NCBI RefSeq assembly: GCF_021130785.1 | Contig: NW_025776224.1 | Span: 101,332-165,331 of the forward strand | DNA length: 64,000 bases | Direction: 5' to 3' | From: Homalodisca vitripennis | Lineage: Eukaryota > Arthropoda > Insecta > Hemiptera > Cicadellidae | Shown: positions 14,101-25,597 of the stretch, piece after piece | Layout of the letters: each line of letters starts with the position of its first letter | How positions within the stretch are numbered: the first letter of the stretch is position 1 | Program-made: the position numbers and the translations under genes | Notes under the pieces: model-generated | Seen by the model: the letters and a program-made list of their open reading frames with translations, nothing else | Databases searched by the model: none | Told to the model about the DNA's origin: nothing

Positions 14101-16060
14101 TCGCTGTTGTTACATGTGTTGTAAACTGTATGTTAGATGTCTAGTGAACTCATCTTATAGTAAGTAGAGTGATGTCTGGGAATAGACAATCGATCTACCC
14201 TGTGGTAAACAGTCCTCAGAGACTACCGCCGGACGGTCGCTGTTGTTACATGTGTTGTAAACTGTATGTTAGATGTCTATTGAACTCATGTTATAGTAAG
14301 TAGAGTGATGTCTGGGAATAGACAAATCGATCTACCCTGTGGTAAACAGTCCTCAGAGACTACCGCCGGACGGTCGCTGTTGTTACATGTGTTGTAAACT
14401 GTATGTTAGATGTCTAGTGAACTCATCTTATAGTAAGTAGAGTGATGTCTGGGAATAGACAAATCGATCTACCCTGTGGTAAACAGTCCTCAGAGACTAC
14501 CGCCGGACGGTCGCTGTTGTTACATGTGTTGTAAACTGTAATGTTAGATGTCTAGTGAACTCATCTTATAGTAAGTAGAGTGATGTCTGGGAATAGACAA
14601 AATCGATCTACCCTGTGGTAAACAGTCCTCAGAGACTACCGCCGGACGGTCGCTGTTGTTACATGTGTTGTAAACTGTATGTTAGATGTCTAGTGAACTC
14701 ATCTTATAGTAAGTAGAGTGATGTCTGGGAATAGACAAATCGATCTACCCTGTGGTAAACAGTCCTCAGAGACTAGCGCCGGACGGTCGCTGTTGTTACA
14801 TGTGTTGTACACTGTATGTTAGATGTCTAGTGAACTCATCTTGTACTAAGTAGAGTGATGTCTGGGAATAGACAAATCGATCTACCCTGTGGTAAACAGG
14901 TCCTCAGAGACTACCGCGGGACGGTCGCTGTTGTTACATGTGTTGTAAACTGTATGTTAGATGTCTAGTGAAACTCATCTTATAGTAAGTAGAGTGATGT
15001 CTGGGAATAGACAATCGATCTACCCTGTGGTAAACAGTCCTCAGAGACTACCGCCGGACGGTCGCTGTTGTTACATGTGTTGTACACTGTATGTTAGATG
15101 TCTAGTGAACTCATATTGTAGTAAGTAGAGTGATGTCTGGGAATAGACAAATCGATCTACCCTGTGGTAAACAGTCCTCAGAGACTACCGCGGGACGGTC
15201 GCTGTTGTTACACGTGGTGTAGCACTGTATGTTAGATGTCTAGTGAACTCATCTTATAGTAAGTAGAGTGATGTCTGGGAATAGACAATCGATCTACCCT
15301 GTGGTAAACAGTCCTCAGAGACTACCGCCGGACGGTCGCTGTTGTTACATGTGTTGTACACTGTATGTTAGATGTCTAGTGAACTCATCTTGTAGTAAGT
15401 AGAGTGATGTCTGGGAATAGACAAATCGATCTACCCTGTGGTAAACAGTCCTCAGAGACTACCGCCGGACGGTCACTGTTGTTACATGTGTTGTAAACTG
15501 TATGTTAGATGTCTAGTGAACTCATCTTATAGTAAGTAGAGTGATGTCTGGGAATAGACAAATCGATCTACCCTGTGGTAAACAGTCCTCAGAGACTAGC
15601 GCCGGACGGTCGCTGTTGTTACATGTGTTGTACACTGTATGTTAGATGTCTAGTGAACTCATCTTGTAGTAAGTAGAGTGATGTCTGGGAATAGACAATC
15701 GATCTACCTGTGGTAAACAGTCCTCAGAGACTACCGCCGGACGGTCGCTGTTGTTACATGTGTTGTACACTGTATGTTAGATGTCTAGTGAACTCATCTT
15801 GTAGTAAGTAGAGTGATGTCTGGGAATAGACAATCGATCTACCCTGTGGTAAACAGTCCTCAGAGACTACCGCCGGACGGTCGCTGTTGTTACATGTGTT
15901 GTAAACTGTATGTTAGATGTCTATTGAACTCATGTTATAGTAAGTAGAGTGATGTCTGGGAATAGACAATCGATCTACCCTGTGGTAAAACAGTCCTCAG
16001 AGACTACCGCCACATGTGTTGCAACATGTGTCGCTGTTGTTACATGTGTTGCAACACGGC
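11159..16060. repeat. 136-bp satellite array, about 36 monomers
   Basis: The monomer starts CTGTATGTTAGATGTCTAG; successive starts at 11258, 11394 and 11530 give an exact 136-bp period. The first monomer (about 11159-11257) lacks roughly 40 bp. The last breaks at about 16010 into repeats of ACATGTGTTGCAAC. Monomers are nearly identical. Recurrent variants are GGTCACTG versus GGTCGCTG, AGACAATCG versus AGACAAATCG, and TTGTAAACTG versus TTGTACACTG. The TTGTACACTG form is confined to about 14.8-15.9 kb. The unit contains ACCGCCGGACGGT, with 4-bp inverted ends, and no long open frame. It is GC-richer than its surroundings. Confidence 0.97.
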
Positions 16061-19000
16061 AACAGCAAAAATAACAAACAACACTCAGGAATTTGAAAGT
16101 TAAGAGTAGTACTTCTTACTTACATAATACTCTCTTAATAATGTTGAGAAATTCTCCCTAAACGATATTTTGTTGATTACATAAAATAACAAAAAATAAT
16201 AATTTTATTACATAATTAAAAAGAAGTAATGTAATATATGTGTCTAAAAAGGAAAGAAAAATGTAAAAAATGTGTTTATAACAGAATAAATAATTGGGTT
16301 TGAGTAATAGTAACAGTTATTTCCCTGATATTACGGATATGTAACCAATCTTTCAGCTACAACGTATCTCGAATATGATGAATGTGTATTGAATGTTGTC
16401 ATAAATGCCGAGAGAGTTATTCATAATGCTCTAATCTCTAATTGAAGGTCAAAGATTGATTTTTCTATATCGGACTGAATAGACTCAAACATTTTCCAAA
16501 TGCAGCTCTCTTGTACAATTCCGCTGTACTGTCCACCTGCTTACTATTTATGAAGCAGGGGACCAGATAGGAACAGAGATCTACAGTAGCGAACACCAGA
16601 AAGAACAGAAGGAACGTGACCTTGGAACAGCCAATGAGGACTGAGAGATGTTACCAAGCATGTTTCTCGCCGTAACCGTAGTGCTCCATGCAGGTTCAAA
16701 TATTGGCCGCCAAACGCACTCTTTCGTGTCCCTACTGTATTTCGAAAGTCACAGTGAAGGTGATTCATGCTCTTTCCCGAACTAGTGCGGATTATCAGAG
16801 GCTAATGCTCGATAGTCCCTGGCATTCCCCGCTAGTTTACACTGTGCTACATACACAGAGTGTATGAACGTGATCATGACAAAGTGTGTTTCGTTACAAA
16901 TAGTGAGTATTCTGATTACGCACTAAATACACAAAGTTAGGAGGAGTAGGGAGTTTTTATATTATAATAAAACGTCGTAAATGCCAGTTGTGGTCGACAA
17001 TAAAATTTTCTAAGTTTGCTTTCCCCACCCAGTACGCACTTCTGATCATACCTGTAAATTAAAAAACCTCCTGATAAAGTACCCTATGTAGATACCCTCG
17101 CTTGCACAGACATAAAAACATGAATTTCTCGCATTGCCTATTTATTTTGTTCGTATATATGAGTGCATTCAAGGAATGTTACACATATTTGTAATAACTG
17201 TATGTAATAATTTCAACAAAAATAAAATCTAGAACTCTTGAATAATATCATCACTATACAGTTTTTACCTGACACATTGTTTTAACATTTCTTGTTGACC
17301 GCTATTTAAAATTTACTTATTTCTCATATTACAAAACACGAGAGCATAAAATGAAGGTTTCTTGAATATACAAAAGTATCAAAGAATATTTTTATTTCAA
17401 AAGAAGTGTCAACATAAAAGCTCTTAAAACCAAAGCTTCCAAAGTCTGTAAGAGCTATTACGTGTCCCTTTGAAATGAAAGTGGGAGAGAGACTGGGAAA
17501 GAGAATTTAACCGTACATTCTGTACCGGAAGCCATTCGTTATTACGGATTATTTATGTTTGATAATTAGTGATGTATTCCGAATTTATACGTACGTTCAA
17601 ATTCAAGAATAACTTTTGTCATTTAGGATAAATTATTAATGAAAAAGTATACTTATTCAAGTAATATAAAGAAATACGTTGTAAATATTAAAGCAAATGT
17701 GAAAATCTTTTGTCGTGATATAGTATACTATGTGATTTTATTACCACCAATTTCGTAAAACACTATTATTACTTGTATGCAATAATTATATCAGAGTCCA
17801 TCATTTAGATATATTAGATACAGAGAAAGCTATTATGAAAAATATCTTAACTTTAACATACACATGTTGATGGATTCAACATTTATCCATAAAAAAGAAT
17901 ATCAGATTGGGAATGAATAATTAATATTTACGAATGAATGTTTAACTTGATGATTCCAGAATATTGTTGACAAGTTTGTGGAGCATTAAAAGTCTTAATG
18001 TACAGTCAATGGTTATATGGACACTTCTTGGAAGTTTACATTTATCGTTGAACAAAACTAAAGACAGATAGTTTGGTAAAAATGCGGTTAGTATTAGCTA
18101 GCAGCTACAGAGACACACACTCAGAAAAAAATTCTGAAAAATTATTATTATGGTATAAGCCGCAAATAGAGAAGTATTATTTTAGTTACTTTATTATATC
18201 TGAAAGCGTTTTATTTATTCGACTCCTCTCCCCCCACCCAATATGGCGAAAACAACCTTTTTCCCTGTTACACGAAACGTGCTTGTAATCAATCACTCCT
18301 CAATAACTGTCTTTGCTCTCTCATACGGCCCGACTACAATGTGCCTTACCTTTTTCACATATTTAATTCGCTTGAATTCATGAATGCCGGAACTAATGCC
18401 TTAGGATGTGTTCAGAAACTACCTTAAAAATTCATAAAAGGATGTCTTTTATAATTTAGGAATCTTAAAATGTTGAAACGCTTTGTAATAATGGTAGATT
18501 AAATTGGTTTAGTAAATAAAACAATTTTAATTAATGGTACTAAGATAAGGAATTTCAGAGGGTGAGACAATTAAACAATTCAACCACGTCAGGTTAAAAA
18601 AAGACATTTTATTTCTCAGTTTCCCAGATGACGGAAGTTGTTACGACGAAATATAAATACAAAGGGCGAAGGGTTATTTTGTGTTCAAATTAAATGTTGA
18701 GGACAGGTTTCTGAGATTAAAACATCAGAAGCCGTCAGAGCTGATGATTATCTTTACAAGTGGTCCTAGAAGCGTCAGTCTAAAACCTAAAGCCTGTGAG
18801 ATGTAACTGAAGGTTGTTAGTTTTTGTTTTGTACTCCAAACTTATGTGTACGTACATTGTATAATAAAGAACTAGTGGCTTTCAAGACCAACGTAGTCTA
18901 ATATCAAGGATTAAAACAAACAAGAATATATTGTACGCAAATATACGTTGAATTTTTTAAAACATGAGCGTTAAGGTCTATTGACATTGTGGTCTAGTGT

Positions 19001-21099
19001 AAAATCTTTCCGTGCTTTGAACTGTGTGGTTGTTTCAAGATAAATAATTAATTCAAAAATATTGCATAATGATATACGGTAATTAATTAACTAATTTATT
19101 AAAAAACCGTCTTAATGAACGAGCAATGTATTTGCACTAATATAAAAATCTGTAATACTTCAAGATTAAATCCATAAATGAGATAAATGTATTTTTCAAC
19201 TGTATACGTACGATTCAATAATAGCCTGTGTTATGAACTTTTTAACAGCTATATTTAAAGGTCTTGTTTCAATGGCAGAGAACACCAATAAAGGACACGG
19301 TCATAAAAACACAACAACAAATGTGGGTACTTACGACAGAAGTATTAAAACTCTGGTTATAGCCTTACATTAATGGGTTGTATTGATGGGTGATAAACAC
19401 TGCAGTTAAACGGGAAGTCTGTTGGGATTGACTTCGGCTTGTGACTCTTGACTAATATAGTAGTTCATTTGTAATGTTTTTTTTTTCATTCAAATAACAC
19501 AAAAAATCCACCAAAAAGATTTCTATTATTGGCTGATGTAATGTGTACATATAATTTTATATGCATTAAAATCGTTTATAATCTTATTGATATTTCGATC
19601 TCAAGGTGGAGATTTGTAATCATGAAGCAAATTTAAAACCAAAAGTAACTATAATGCACATTCACAGTTATAGTTACTTTTATACAAGATGGCGGTACTT
19701 TATCGTGATTGTATAAAGCGTAACCAATGATCGACCTGTAGTGATCGCTCTTTATGCTGTTGATAGGAACTGTTGAGTTCCACACCATCAGAGCTGTGTA
19801 TGATGTGGTAAGGCTCCGGTTCTATAAGCATCACACTCTCAGATATTGTGTACTCTTGACGCTGATTAAGGTCTCATTGCGGGTCGAACGTGGCACACAT
19901 CACAACATTGACTTGTACGACGGTTTTTCCATGAAAAAATGCTTTTGGTTTAGTTTCCGAGTTTTTATTGAATCAAATTAAAAATTTTATTTCAATCAAG
20001 GGTTTTCTTCCAATATGAAATAAGCAGCATTGATACTAAATTCAGTTACAATTTTTAACTAGAAACTAAGATCTTTTTTTCTCTTAGGTAGTAATAAAAT
20101 TAATTAAAGTTGCGAACGCAATTGTGAAGCGTATAAGGCTGTTGCGACCTAATTAACTTAATATAGTTTTAAATATATATATATATACAAGGAACAAAAA
20201 TTAAAATGTCTAAAAACTCATTAAATATCAAGTATTATAAGTAAAAATGCAACAATATCAAACAAATATTATTTTAATTAAATATTTAATTTGCTTATAT
20301 ACTTTTCCTCGGTCTTAATGTACAAAAATGTTTATGCTAAATATTGCTTTTGGAACACAAAATCAATTTTGATGACTAACGTAAACCTTGAAATTAAAAA
20401 AAAAAATAAACTCAGCACATTTCCAGTTGCTCAATAAAACTTTTTTTAATTTTCTCATAATAAAACGTTTCTATCTTTTTTCGACTAAAAAACCTGATAG
20501 AAACATTTGTGCCACCTTTAAATATGAGGACTCACAAGTCAAAGGCATATCCTGCATATAAATTATTCACCAGGTAGATTTACGAGACCTATGAATTCTC
20601 CACTCCTGTTAATACACATGATCTCGTATACATTTGAGGGCTATCATAAACATTATATGTATATACTTATCCACTATAACTACACGTTTATACTGTCCAA
20701 TATTTCAGATTATATTTTTTAATATTTTACCAGTTTCAATTGGATACCAAATATATTGTACTAGTAATTTGAGTTACAAAAACTAAACCCTTAATCTTTG
20801 TATTATAATTCTTGTTTCTTGATATAAAAGTTACTTATCTTATTCAATAAATAAGGCACTGAGTGGAAAATTATATATCTCCAATGATATCCACATTCAC
20901 TTTACCGTGCAACAATGCAGGGTTTCCCTTTCTCAAGGCGTCATTTAGGACTATTCCTAAAGTTCAGTTTTGAAATATTTGTGTACACCAACACCATTAT
21001 TTTTGTTACATAACACATATATGTAAAAATAGCAAATGTTACTGATATATAAACAATTTATATATATCCACTAACTCAAATTAAATTAAACAAACATTG
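16061..21099. other. Non-coding DNA with one GC-richer block and a hairpin
   Basis: No gene was recognised. A GC-richer block at about 16540-16880 contains a 74-codon minus-strand frame without a known motif. It could be an exon, promoter or repeat relic. A second block at about 18590-18830 contains CAGATGACGGAAG and GACGAAATAT, similar in style to the motif inside the 1.2-kb foldback element. A 14-bp hairpin lies at 19640-19681. A short AT dinucleotide run lies near 20170. Confidence 0.4.
19640..19681. repeat. Perfect 13-14 bp inverted repeat (hairpin)
   Basis: AAAAGTAACTATA at 19641-19653 is exactly complementary to TATAGTTACTTTT at 19669-19681, with a loop of about 14 bases. Function is unknown. 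It may be the core of a small foldback element. Confidence 0.75.
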
Positions 21100-21400
21100 A
21101 GTTTGTGTCAACGTCAATCCTACGACAAGAGAATATTGATGACGTCTCAGCTGGGAGTTTGGAATGTATTGATGTGACAGCCACGGCCTGACAATGCTTG
21201 TTTACATGTATAGATTGTGTCTCAGTGGAATTTCTTACATATATTGCATATGTATCAACATTAATCCTGTGACATGTGAGCGTTTATAATGTCTTACCTG
21301 CAAGTTGGGATTGTATTGATTGGGCAGCCACGGCCTAACAATACGTACTTACATGTACAGATCATGTATCACTGGAGTTCCTTACAGTTATTTTAAGTGT
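21100..21400. repeat. Two diverged tandem copies, period about 145 bp
   Basis: TCAACGTCAATCC near 21108 and TCAACATTAATCC near 21254 begin two parallel copies. Both continue through CAGCCACGGCCT and TTACATGTA. The copies differ by many substitutions, so the duplication is old. Confidence 0.75.
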
Positions 21401-21613
21401 GCTTGAGTATTAATATTAGTGTGCATGCATAACAAAAACCGAGATATTTATTGAGATAATATGAAGATAAACATTATGATTCATACGTAGAGTGACAACT
21501 AAACTCTAAACTACGAAATAGTGGTTTCGGTTAAAAATTTAACTCGAAACATTAAAATAGACAAATCATTTTTATTTTGACATTTACTTAGGGAGTAAAT
21601 TATTATATACGAA

Positions 21614-21619
21614 TGGGCT
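21614..21619. other. Target-site duplication, left copy (TGGGCT)
   Basis: TGGGCT directly precedes the left terminus AGTAGATAG and is repeated exactly at 32448-32453 after the right terminus CTATCTACT. The 6-bp length is typical of Polinton/Maverick integrases. Confidence 0.9.
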
Positions 21620-22044
21620 AGTAGATAGTAATATGGGGTTCCTGGCGCACTTTCGGAGCCGACCGAAAAGCATTGTAAAATACTGTTCAATGTACCATAA
21701 AGGAAGCTGAGAAATAAACACAGCAAATCTCAATGAAAAATTAACCGAATCTACAGTCGTTCGTCTCCAAAAGCGATCGGTACATTACTATCTACTCTGT
21801 GGAATGAAAAATTAACCGAATCTGAGCTTCTACTTTCTTAAGCTGTGCTTTGTAAAATGTTGTCAAATCTGCTACGAATAAAGGATTTATCTTAATAAAA
21901 TTTAATCAATTTAAAACATTTTTACTAAAAACATACTGTACTTTAATAAAAAACTTTTCTACTAAATAAACAACATGAACTCACCAAGCTCTCTTCAGTT
22001 TCTAGCATTTCAAAAACTTACAAAGAAAGACAATTTTAACGAGT
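21620..22044 (+). repeat. Left terminal inverted repeat
   Basis: About 425 bp unique to the element ends and present in inverted form at about 32022-32447. It carries two direct copies of GAAAAATTAACCGAATCT, 71 bp apart (ending at 21752 and 21823). Between them, at 21784-21796, lies ATTACTATCTACT, an inverted copy of the terminal AGTAGATAGTAAT. Such subterminal repeats are typical binding sites for an integrase or transposase. The short open frame that starts near 21975 (25 codons) stops exactly at a strong splice donor. Confidence 0.9.
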
Positions 22045-22052
22045 TCAAATAG

Positions 22053-22187
22053 GTAAGAAAGGAGGGTTACTATACTACTTTTCAACTACTTTAAAAGAAA
22101 TCACATTTTTTGCAAAAATTATTGAGAAAACTCTTAAATATAGCACATTTCCCCTGAAAACTTTATGTTTTTTGTTTAAAATTTTAG
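22053..22187 (+). promoter_or_regulatory. Candidate 5'-leader intron of the arm A initiator-like gene
   Basis: ATAG|GTAAGA at 22053 is a near-ideal eukaryotic donor, and TTTAAAATTTTAG ending at 22187 is a good acceptor. The resulting 135-nt intron ends 114 nt before the ATG at 22302. A TATA-like TTAAATATAG lies at about 22133-22142. The same donor is present in arms B (25349) and C (near 32011, minus strand). This suggests that the nuclear transcript starts in the terminal repeat. Confidence 0.45.
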
Positions 22188-22301
22188 GCAAAAGATTTCA
22201 ACTACTATTACTTTCTAGACATTTTTAAATAAATTTAGAGCTTTTTAAGTAAATATTTTAGAAAAAAACAAAAATCCTAATTAAAAATTTTTGCTATTTA
22301 A

Positions 22302-24663
22302 ATGGAAGTTGAAAATAAAATCTGCACTACTGGAAAATATTCTTTAACAGAACTTTTAGGAAATAAAAATTAAACCAACTAACGAAAGATTTGGACTATG
22401 GCTTTTAAACGAAAATTTACATAACGATAATCTAATTACAAATATTGGAGATATAAACTACGTAGAAAATGAAGAAAGAATGGGGAAATTTAAAAGAATT
22501 ACAGAACCCTTTTGCGATAATATTATGATTGTTAAAATAACAGATTCTACAGATTTAGAAGGAAAATTGTTAAAAAAAGATGCTTGCGGATCATTTAATA
22601 GTTATTTAAGACGCAAATTTTCGAGATTTCCATTAGCAAAACATGGTGTAAAAGCGAAATTGCCACAATTTTTAGATTCTAATACAATAACAATAAAAGG
22701 AGTTAAACAAATTATACATAAAGATTTAAAAAACCATAACAAATAAATATAAAAAACCAGTTGCAATACCTTATAAAATTGAGTTAGCAGATGTAAAATT
22801 ATTAACACTCTTGGAAGAATTACCAGAAATACTAGAACAATTAGCTATAGAACACTATTATTTGCTAGACTTAGACATAACACAAGATTTTGCTGGTATC
22901 TGTAATAAACAAGAAATGACCGATTATTTAATAGAAAACTATAATTTTTGTAAACAAGGAGAAATTAAAAATAACTCTAAAAATTATTGTAGATAACGAC
23001 AAAACTGTTGGAAAAGATTGTTTAACTTGGTTAAGTTCTAATTCTAGGGTAAAAATATATAATAAATTTATCTGCCAAATAACGAGTCCAGGAATTAATA
23101 AACAATTAGGTAACCATATAGTAAATTTTGCAAATTGTCCCGACAAAAGATTAAAAGAAACATTCTCTTGTGAGTTAGCAAAAAATAATGGAATTACGAG
23201 ATTAGAAGCAACTATTTACAATTATGTAAACGAAAATGTCCAAACTGATAAAGAATTTGATCCGCTAGATGATTGTATAAGCTTATTAAAACAAAGTAGA
23301 AGATATTTTAAGAATGCTCCATTTTATTCTGTATCTTTATCGAAAATGTGGACAAAAATTAACGAAGGCATTAAAAAAACAGTTGCTGTATAGTTTTTAA
23401 CGATAGTTTACAATATGTTTATTGGGGAAATAAAAATACGAAAAAATTAACAGGATTACAGATCAAATTACCAACAGATAAAGAAGAAGAAGAAGCAAGT
23501 TGATTACATACGTAATATCTGCATTTAGCCTTAATCTTTTACCAGTTAACTTAATCTATGTAAAAGAAGACAAAGATGACAAAAATTTGGTAAAGATTAA
23601 ACATAAATGCTATTTAAAAGAAGGCAAAACATACTTTTCTAAGTCTAATACATTATTTTCGACGATTCCAAAAGAGATCGATTTAGAAGAATTAGGACTA
23701 ATAAACACCAAAAATGTTGTTCCACACATCTGTCGAAAGAGATTTAATATTACAAACAAATTATTTCCAAATACATTTAAGAAAATTGATCCAATAAATT
23801 CTATATTTTTAAAAAGTATTAAAAAAAGAGAACAAGAATTGGAGGAAATAAATATGGAAACTAGGAAAAGAAACTATCTAGAAAACTTAAAGGAAGAACA
23901 GGAAAAATATAAAGATAGTTTGAAAAAAGATAAACAAATTAGAGAAATCGAAAACGAATTAGTTGATCAATTTTCGAAACAATGGAAGGATTTAAGTACT
24001 AAAGGACACTATAAAATCTCTGCATTTGTAGTTAATAGAAAGACTAGATTTAGCTATGTTGGAGTTTTAGCAGAAAAAGACGGTAAAAAAGCTGTATATT
24101 TTGTTAAAGGACTTTTTAAAAATAAGTTTATCGAATTGTACAACAACAAGGAAAATTTAAAGGAAGAAGGATTTATTTTAATTCCATACAACGATCTAAA
24201 TATAATTTACTATCCAATCGATAAACCAATTATGGAGATAAAGACAGACGGTTTAACTTCTTTTAATGGCAATAATTTTCCTAAAATTATAACACTAAAC
24301 GCTTTAGATCTTTTTACAAATAAGGAAGATATTATTTACAAAGAAGAAGATAGAAATCAAGTACAAAATCTAAGAATGAATAACATTCTTGGAACCATAA
24401 AAGTAAAGGATTGTAAAAGATTAGAAGATTTACAAGAAGGATTAGAATTAAAAATAACTGCTTTATCTACAATAGTTTATAGAAAAACTGAAAGATATAT
24501 CTTAAAATTCGAAAATGTAGAAGATTGTTATATTTCTAGTTATTGGTTAGAAAAAGAAATAAAAGATAGAAAAATTGATCTAAATTACAAGTTAAAAATA
24601 AAGTTAGACAAGATCAAAACAACTCCTAATAAAAATAAAGAAAGATTCGTATTTATTGGATAA
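22302..24663 (+). pseudogene. Replication-initiator-like gene, arm A, with homopolymer frame breaks
   Basis: The gene begins at an ATG after an AT-rich leader and would encode about 787 residues. Single-base differences in A runs break the frame near 22370, 22736 and 22980, and there are more at about 23360-23510. Arms B or C keep the frame at several of these places. The middle contains LLDLDITQDFAG (about 22868), SRVKIYNKF (about 23040-23070) and [10 protein letters not shown] (about 23191). This order of acidic, Tyr-Lys and Arg-Glu motifs resembles Rep_trans-type rolling-circle initiators, where the Tyr attacks DNA. The last 387 codons (from 23500) are open. They include a charged helix rich in Glu/Lys (about 108-160 of that piece) predicted to form a coiled coil, then a likely beta-rich domain. 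The family assignment is an inference from short motifs. The protein is rich in Lys, Asn and Ile. Confidence 0.6.
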
Positions 24664-24699
24664 ATGTATTAAAATGTTAAAAAGAATAGAAAGGCGTGT

Positions 24700-25101
24700 T
24701 TAGAATTTTAAATGTTGTCTTAATCCACTACCATACTTAGAACTTCTAAATCTGTATTTATAGAGTCTTCCTCCAGAAATATTATGTAAATCGTTAGAAT
24801 CTACATCAATTGTGCTGTTAACAACTTGTTTAATAATCTCTAATATTTTATCTTCGTCTTCTGTATCTAATGTAAAAGAATCTGATTCTGTATTGTTTAA
24901 AATATTTACAGAGCTTTTACTATTTTTAAACTGTATTTCTACGACTTCTGGCTTATATTTTTCATCTAGAAGATTGTATAAACTTGCTCTTAAATTCTTA
25001 AAATCTGTCTCGACATTTTGTATTAATTCTAAAATTTTATTATTTCTTTCTTCTTCGATTTTATCTTTTTCGCTTTGTAATAATGTTAGTGCTCTATCCA
25101 T
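24700..25101 (-). CDS. 133-residue coiled-coil protein, arm A (intact)
   Basis: A complete open frame from ATG to stop, convergent with the initiator-like gene; the two stop codons are 36 bp apart. Residues 1-50 are heptad-like and highly charged (LLQSEKDKIEEERNNKIL), predicted to form a coiled coil. A Ser/Asp/Glu-rich acidic middle follows (about 65-85). The C-terminus is basic and Arg/Tyr-rich (GRLYKYRFRSSKYG), which could bind nucleic acid. Minus-strand AATAAA at 24652-24657 is a plausible polyadenylation signal lying inside the neighbouring gene. The 7-bp repeat array starts about 18 bp upstream of the ATG and may control it. Conservation of the same frame in arms B and C supports a real gene. 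I recognise no family. Confidence 0.7.
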   Translation of the reverse strand: MDRALTLLQSEKDKIEEERNNKILELIQNVETDFKNLRASLYNLLDEKYKPEVVEIQFKNSKSSVNILNNTESDSFTLDTEDEDKILEIIKQVVNSTIDVDSNDLHNISGGRLYKYRFRSSKYGSGLRQHLKF

Positions 25102-25118
25102 TTATTAAGAAAAAAATT

Positions 25119-25250
25119 TGGAACGCGGAAAACATGAACGTGGAACGTAGAACGTGGAACGTGGAACGTAGAACGTGGAACGTGGAACGTGGAACGTAGA
25201 ACGTGGAACGCGGAACGTGGAACGTAGAACGTGGAACGTAGAACGTAACA
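25119..25250. repeat. 7-bp repeat array, arm A (AACGTGG/AACGTAG)
   Basis: Roughly 18 head-to-tail copies of AACGTRG with occasional AACGCGG. Every unit has an ACGT or ACGC core. It lies directly upstream of the coiled-coil gene and next to the spacer that forms the palindrome centre in B/C. Its position suggests promoter sites or iteron-like initiator binding sites. Confidence 0.9.
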
Positions 25251-25340
25251 TGAACGTAAATTTTGTGTTTTACGTTTAATTTAACGTGATTTTACATGTA
25301 AAGGTTTAGGTTCCACGTTCTGTATCATTTAAGGAAAGTA
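25251..25340. other. Arm A spacer and A/B junction
   Basis: The spacer CATGAACGTAAATTTTGTG through GGTTCCACGTTC (ending 25320) equals the B/C palindrome centre. It already includes the first inverted repeat unit (CCACGTTC). Then 20 bp (TGTATCATTTAAGGAAAGTA) found nowhere else in the element lead into arm B at 25341. This looks like a recombination scar. Confidence 0.7.
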
Positions 25341-25597
25341 TCAAATAGGTAAGAAAGGAGGGTTACTATACTACTTTTCAACTACTTTAAAAGAAATCAC
25401 ATTTTTTGCAAAAATTATTGAGAAAACTCTTAAATATAGCACATTTCCCCTGAAAACTTTGTGTTTTTTGTTTAAAATTTTAGGCAAAAGATTTCAACTA
25501 CTTTTACTTTCTAGACATTTTTAAATAAATTTAGAGCTTTTTAAGTAAATATTTTAGAAAAAAACAAAAATCCTAATTAAAAATTTTTGCTATTTAA

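Noticed and set aside
11159..16060. CRISPR-like regular repeat pattern
   Set aside because: Whole 136-bp units are repeated with no unique spacers. It is a satellite.
21511..21726. Frame across the left terminus, with a similar one at 32335-32538
   Set aside because: Both run from the terminal repeat into unrelated flanks. The shared peptide (FLSFLYGTLNSIL) simply reflects the inverted repeat.
21975..22052. 25-codon upstream frame in the terminal repeat as a coding exon
   Set aside because: The stop lies right at the splice donor, and the frame changes by one T in arm C, so coding is not supported.
24812..25108. 98-codon plus-strand frame opposite the coiled-coil gene
   Set aside because: It is a shadow frame. 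The minus-strand frame has a proper ATG, coiled-coil pattern and charged composition, and its upstream array is conserved.
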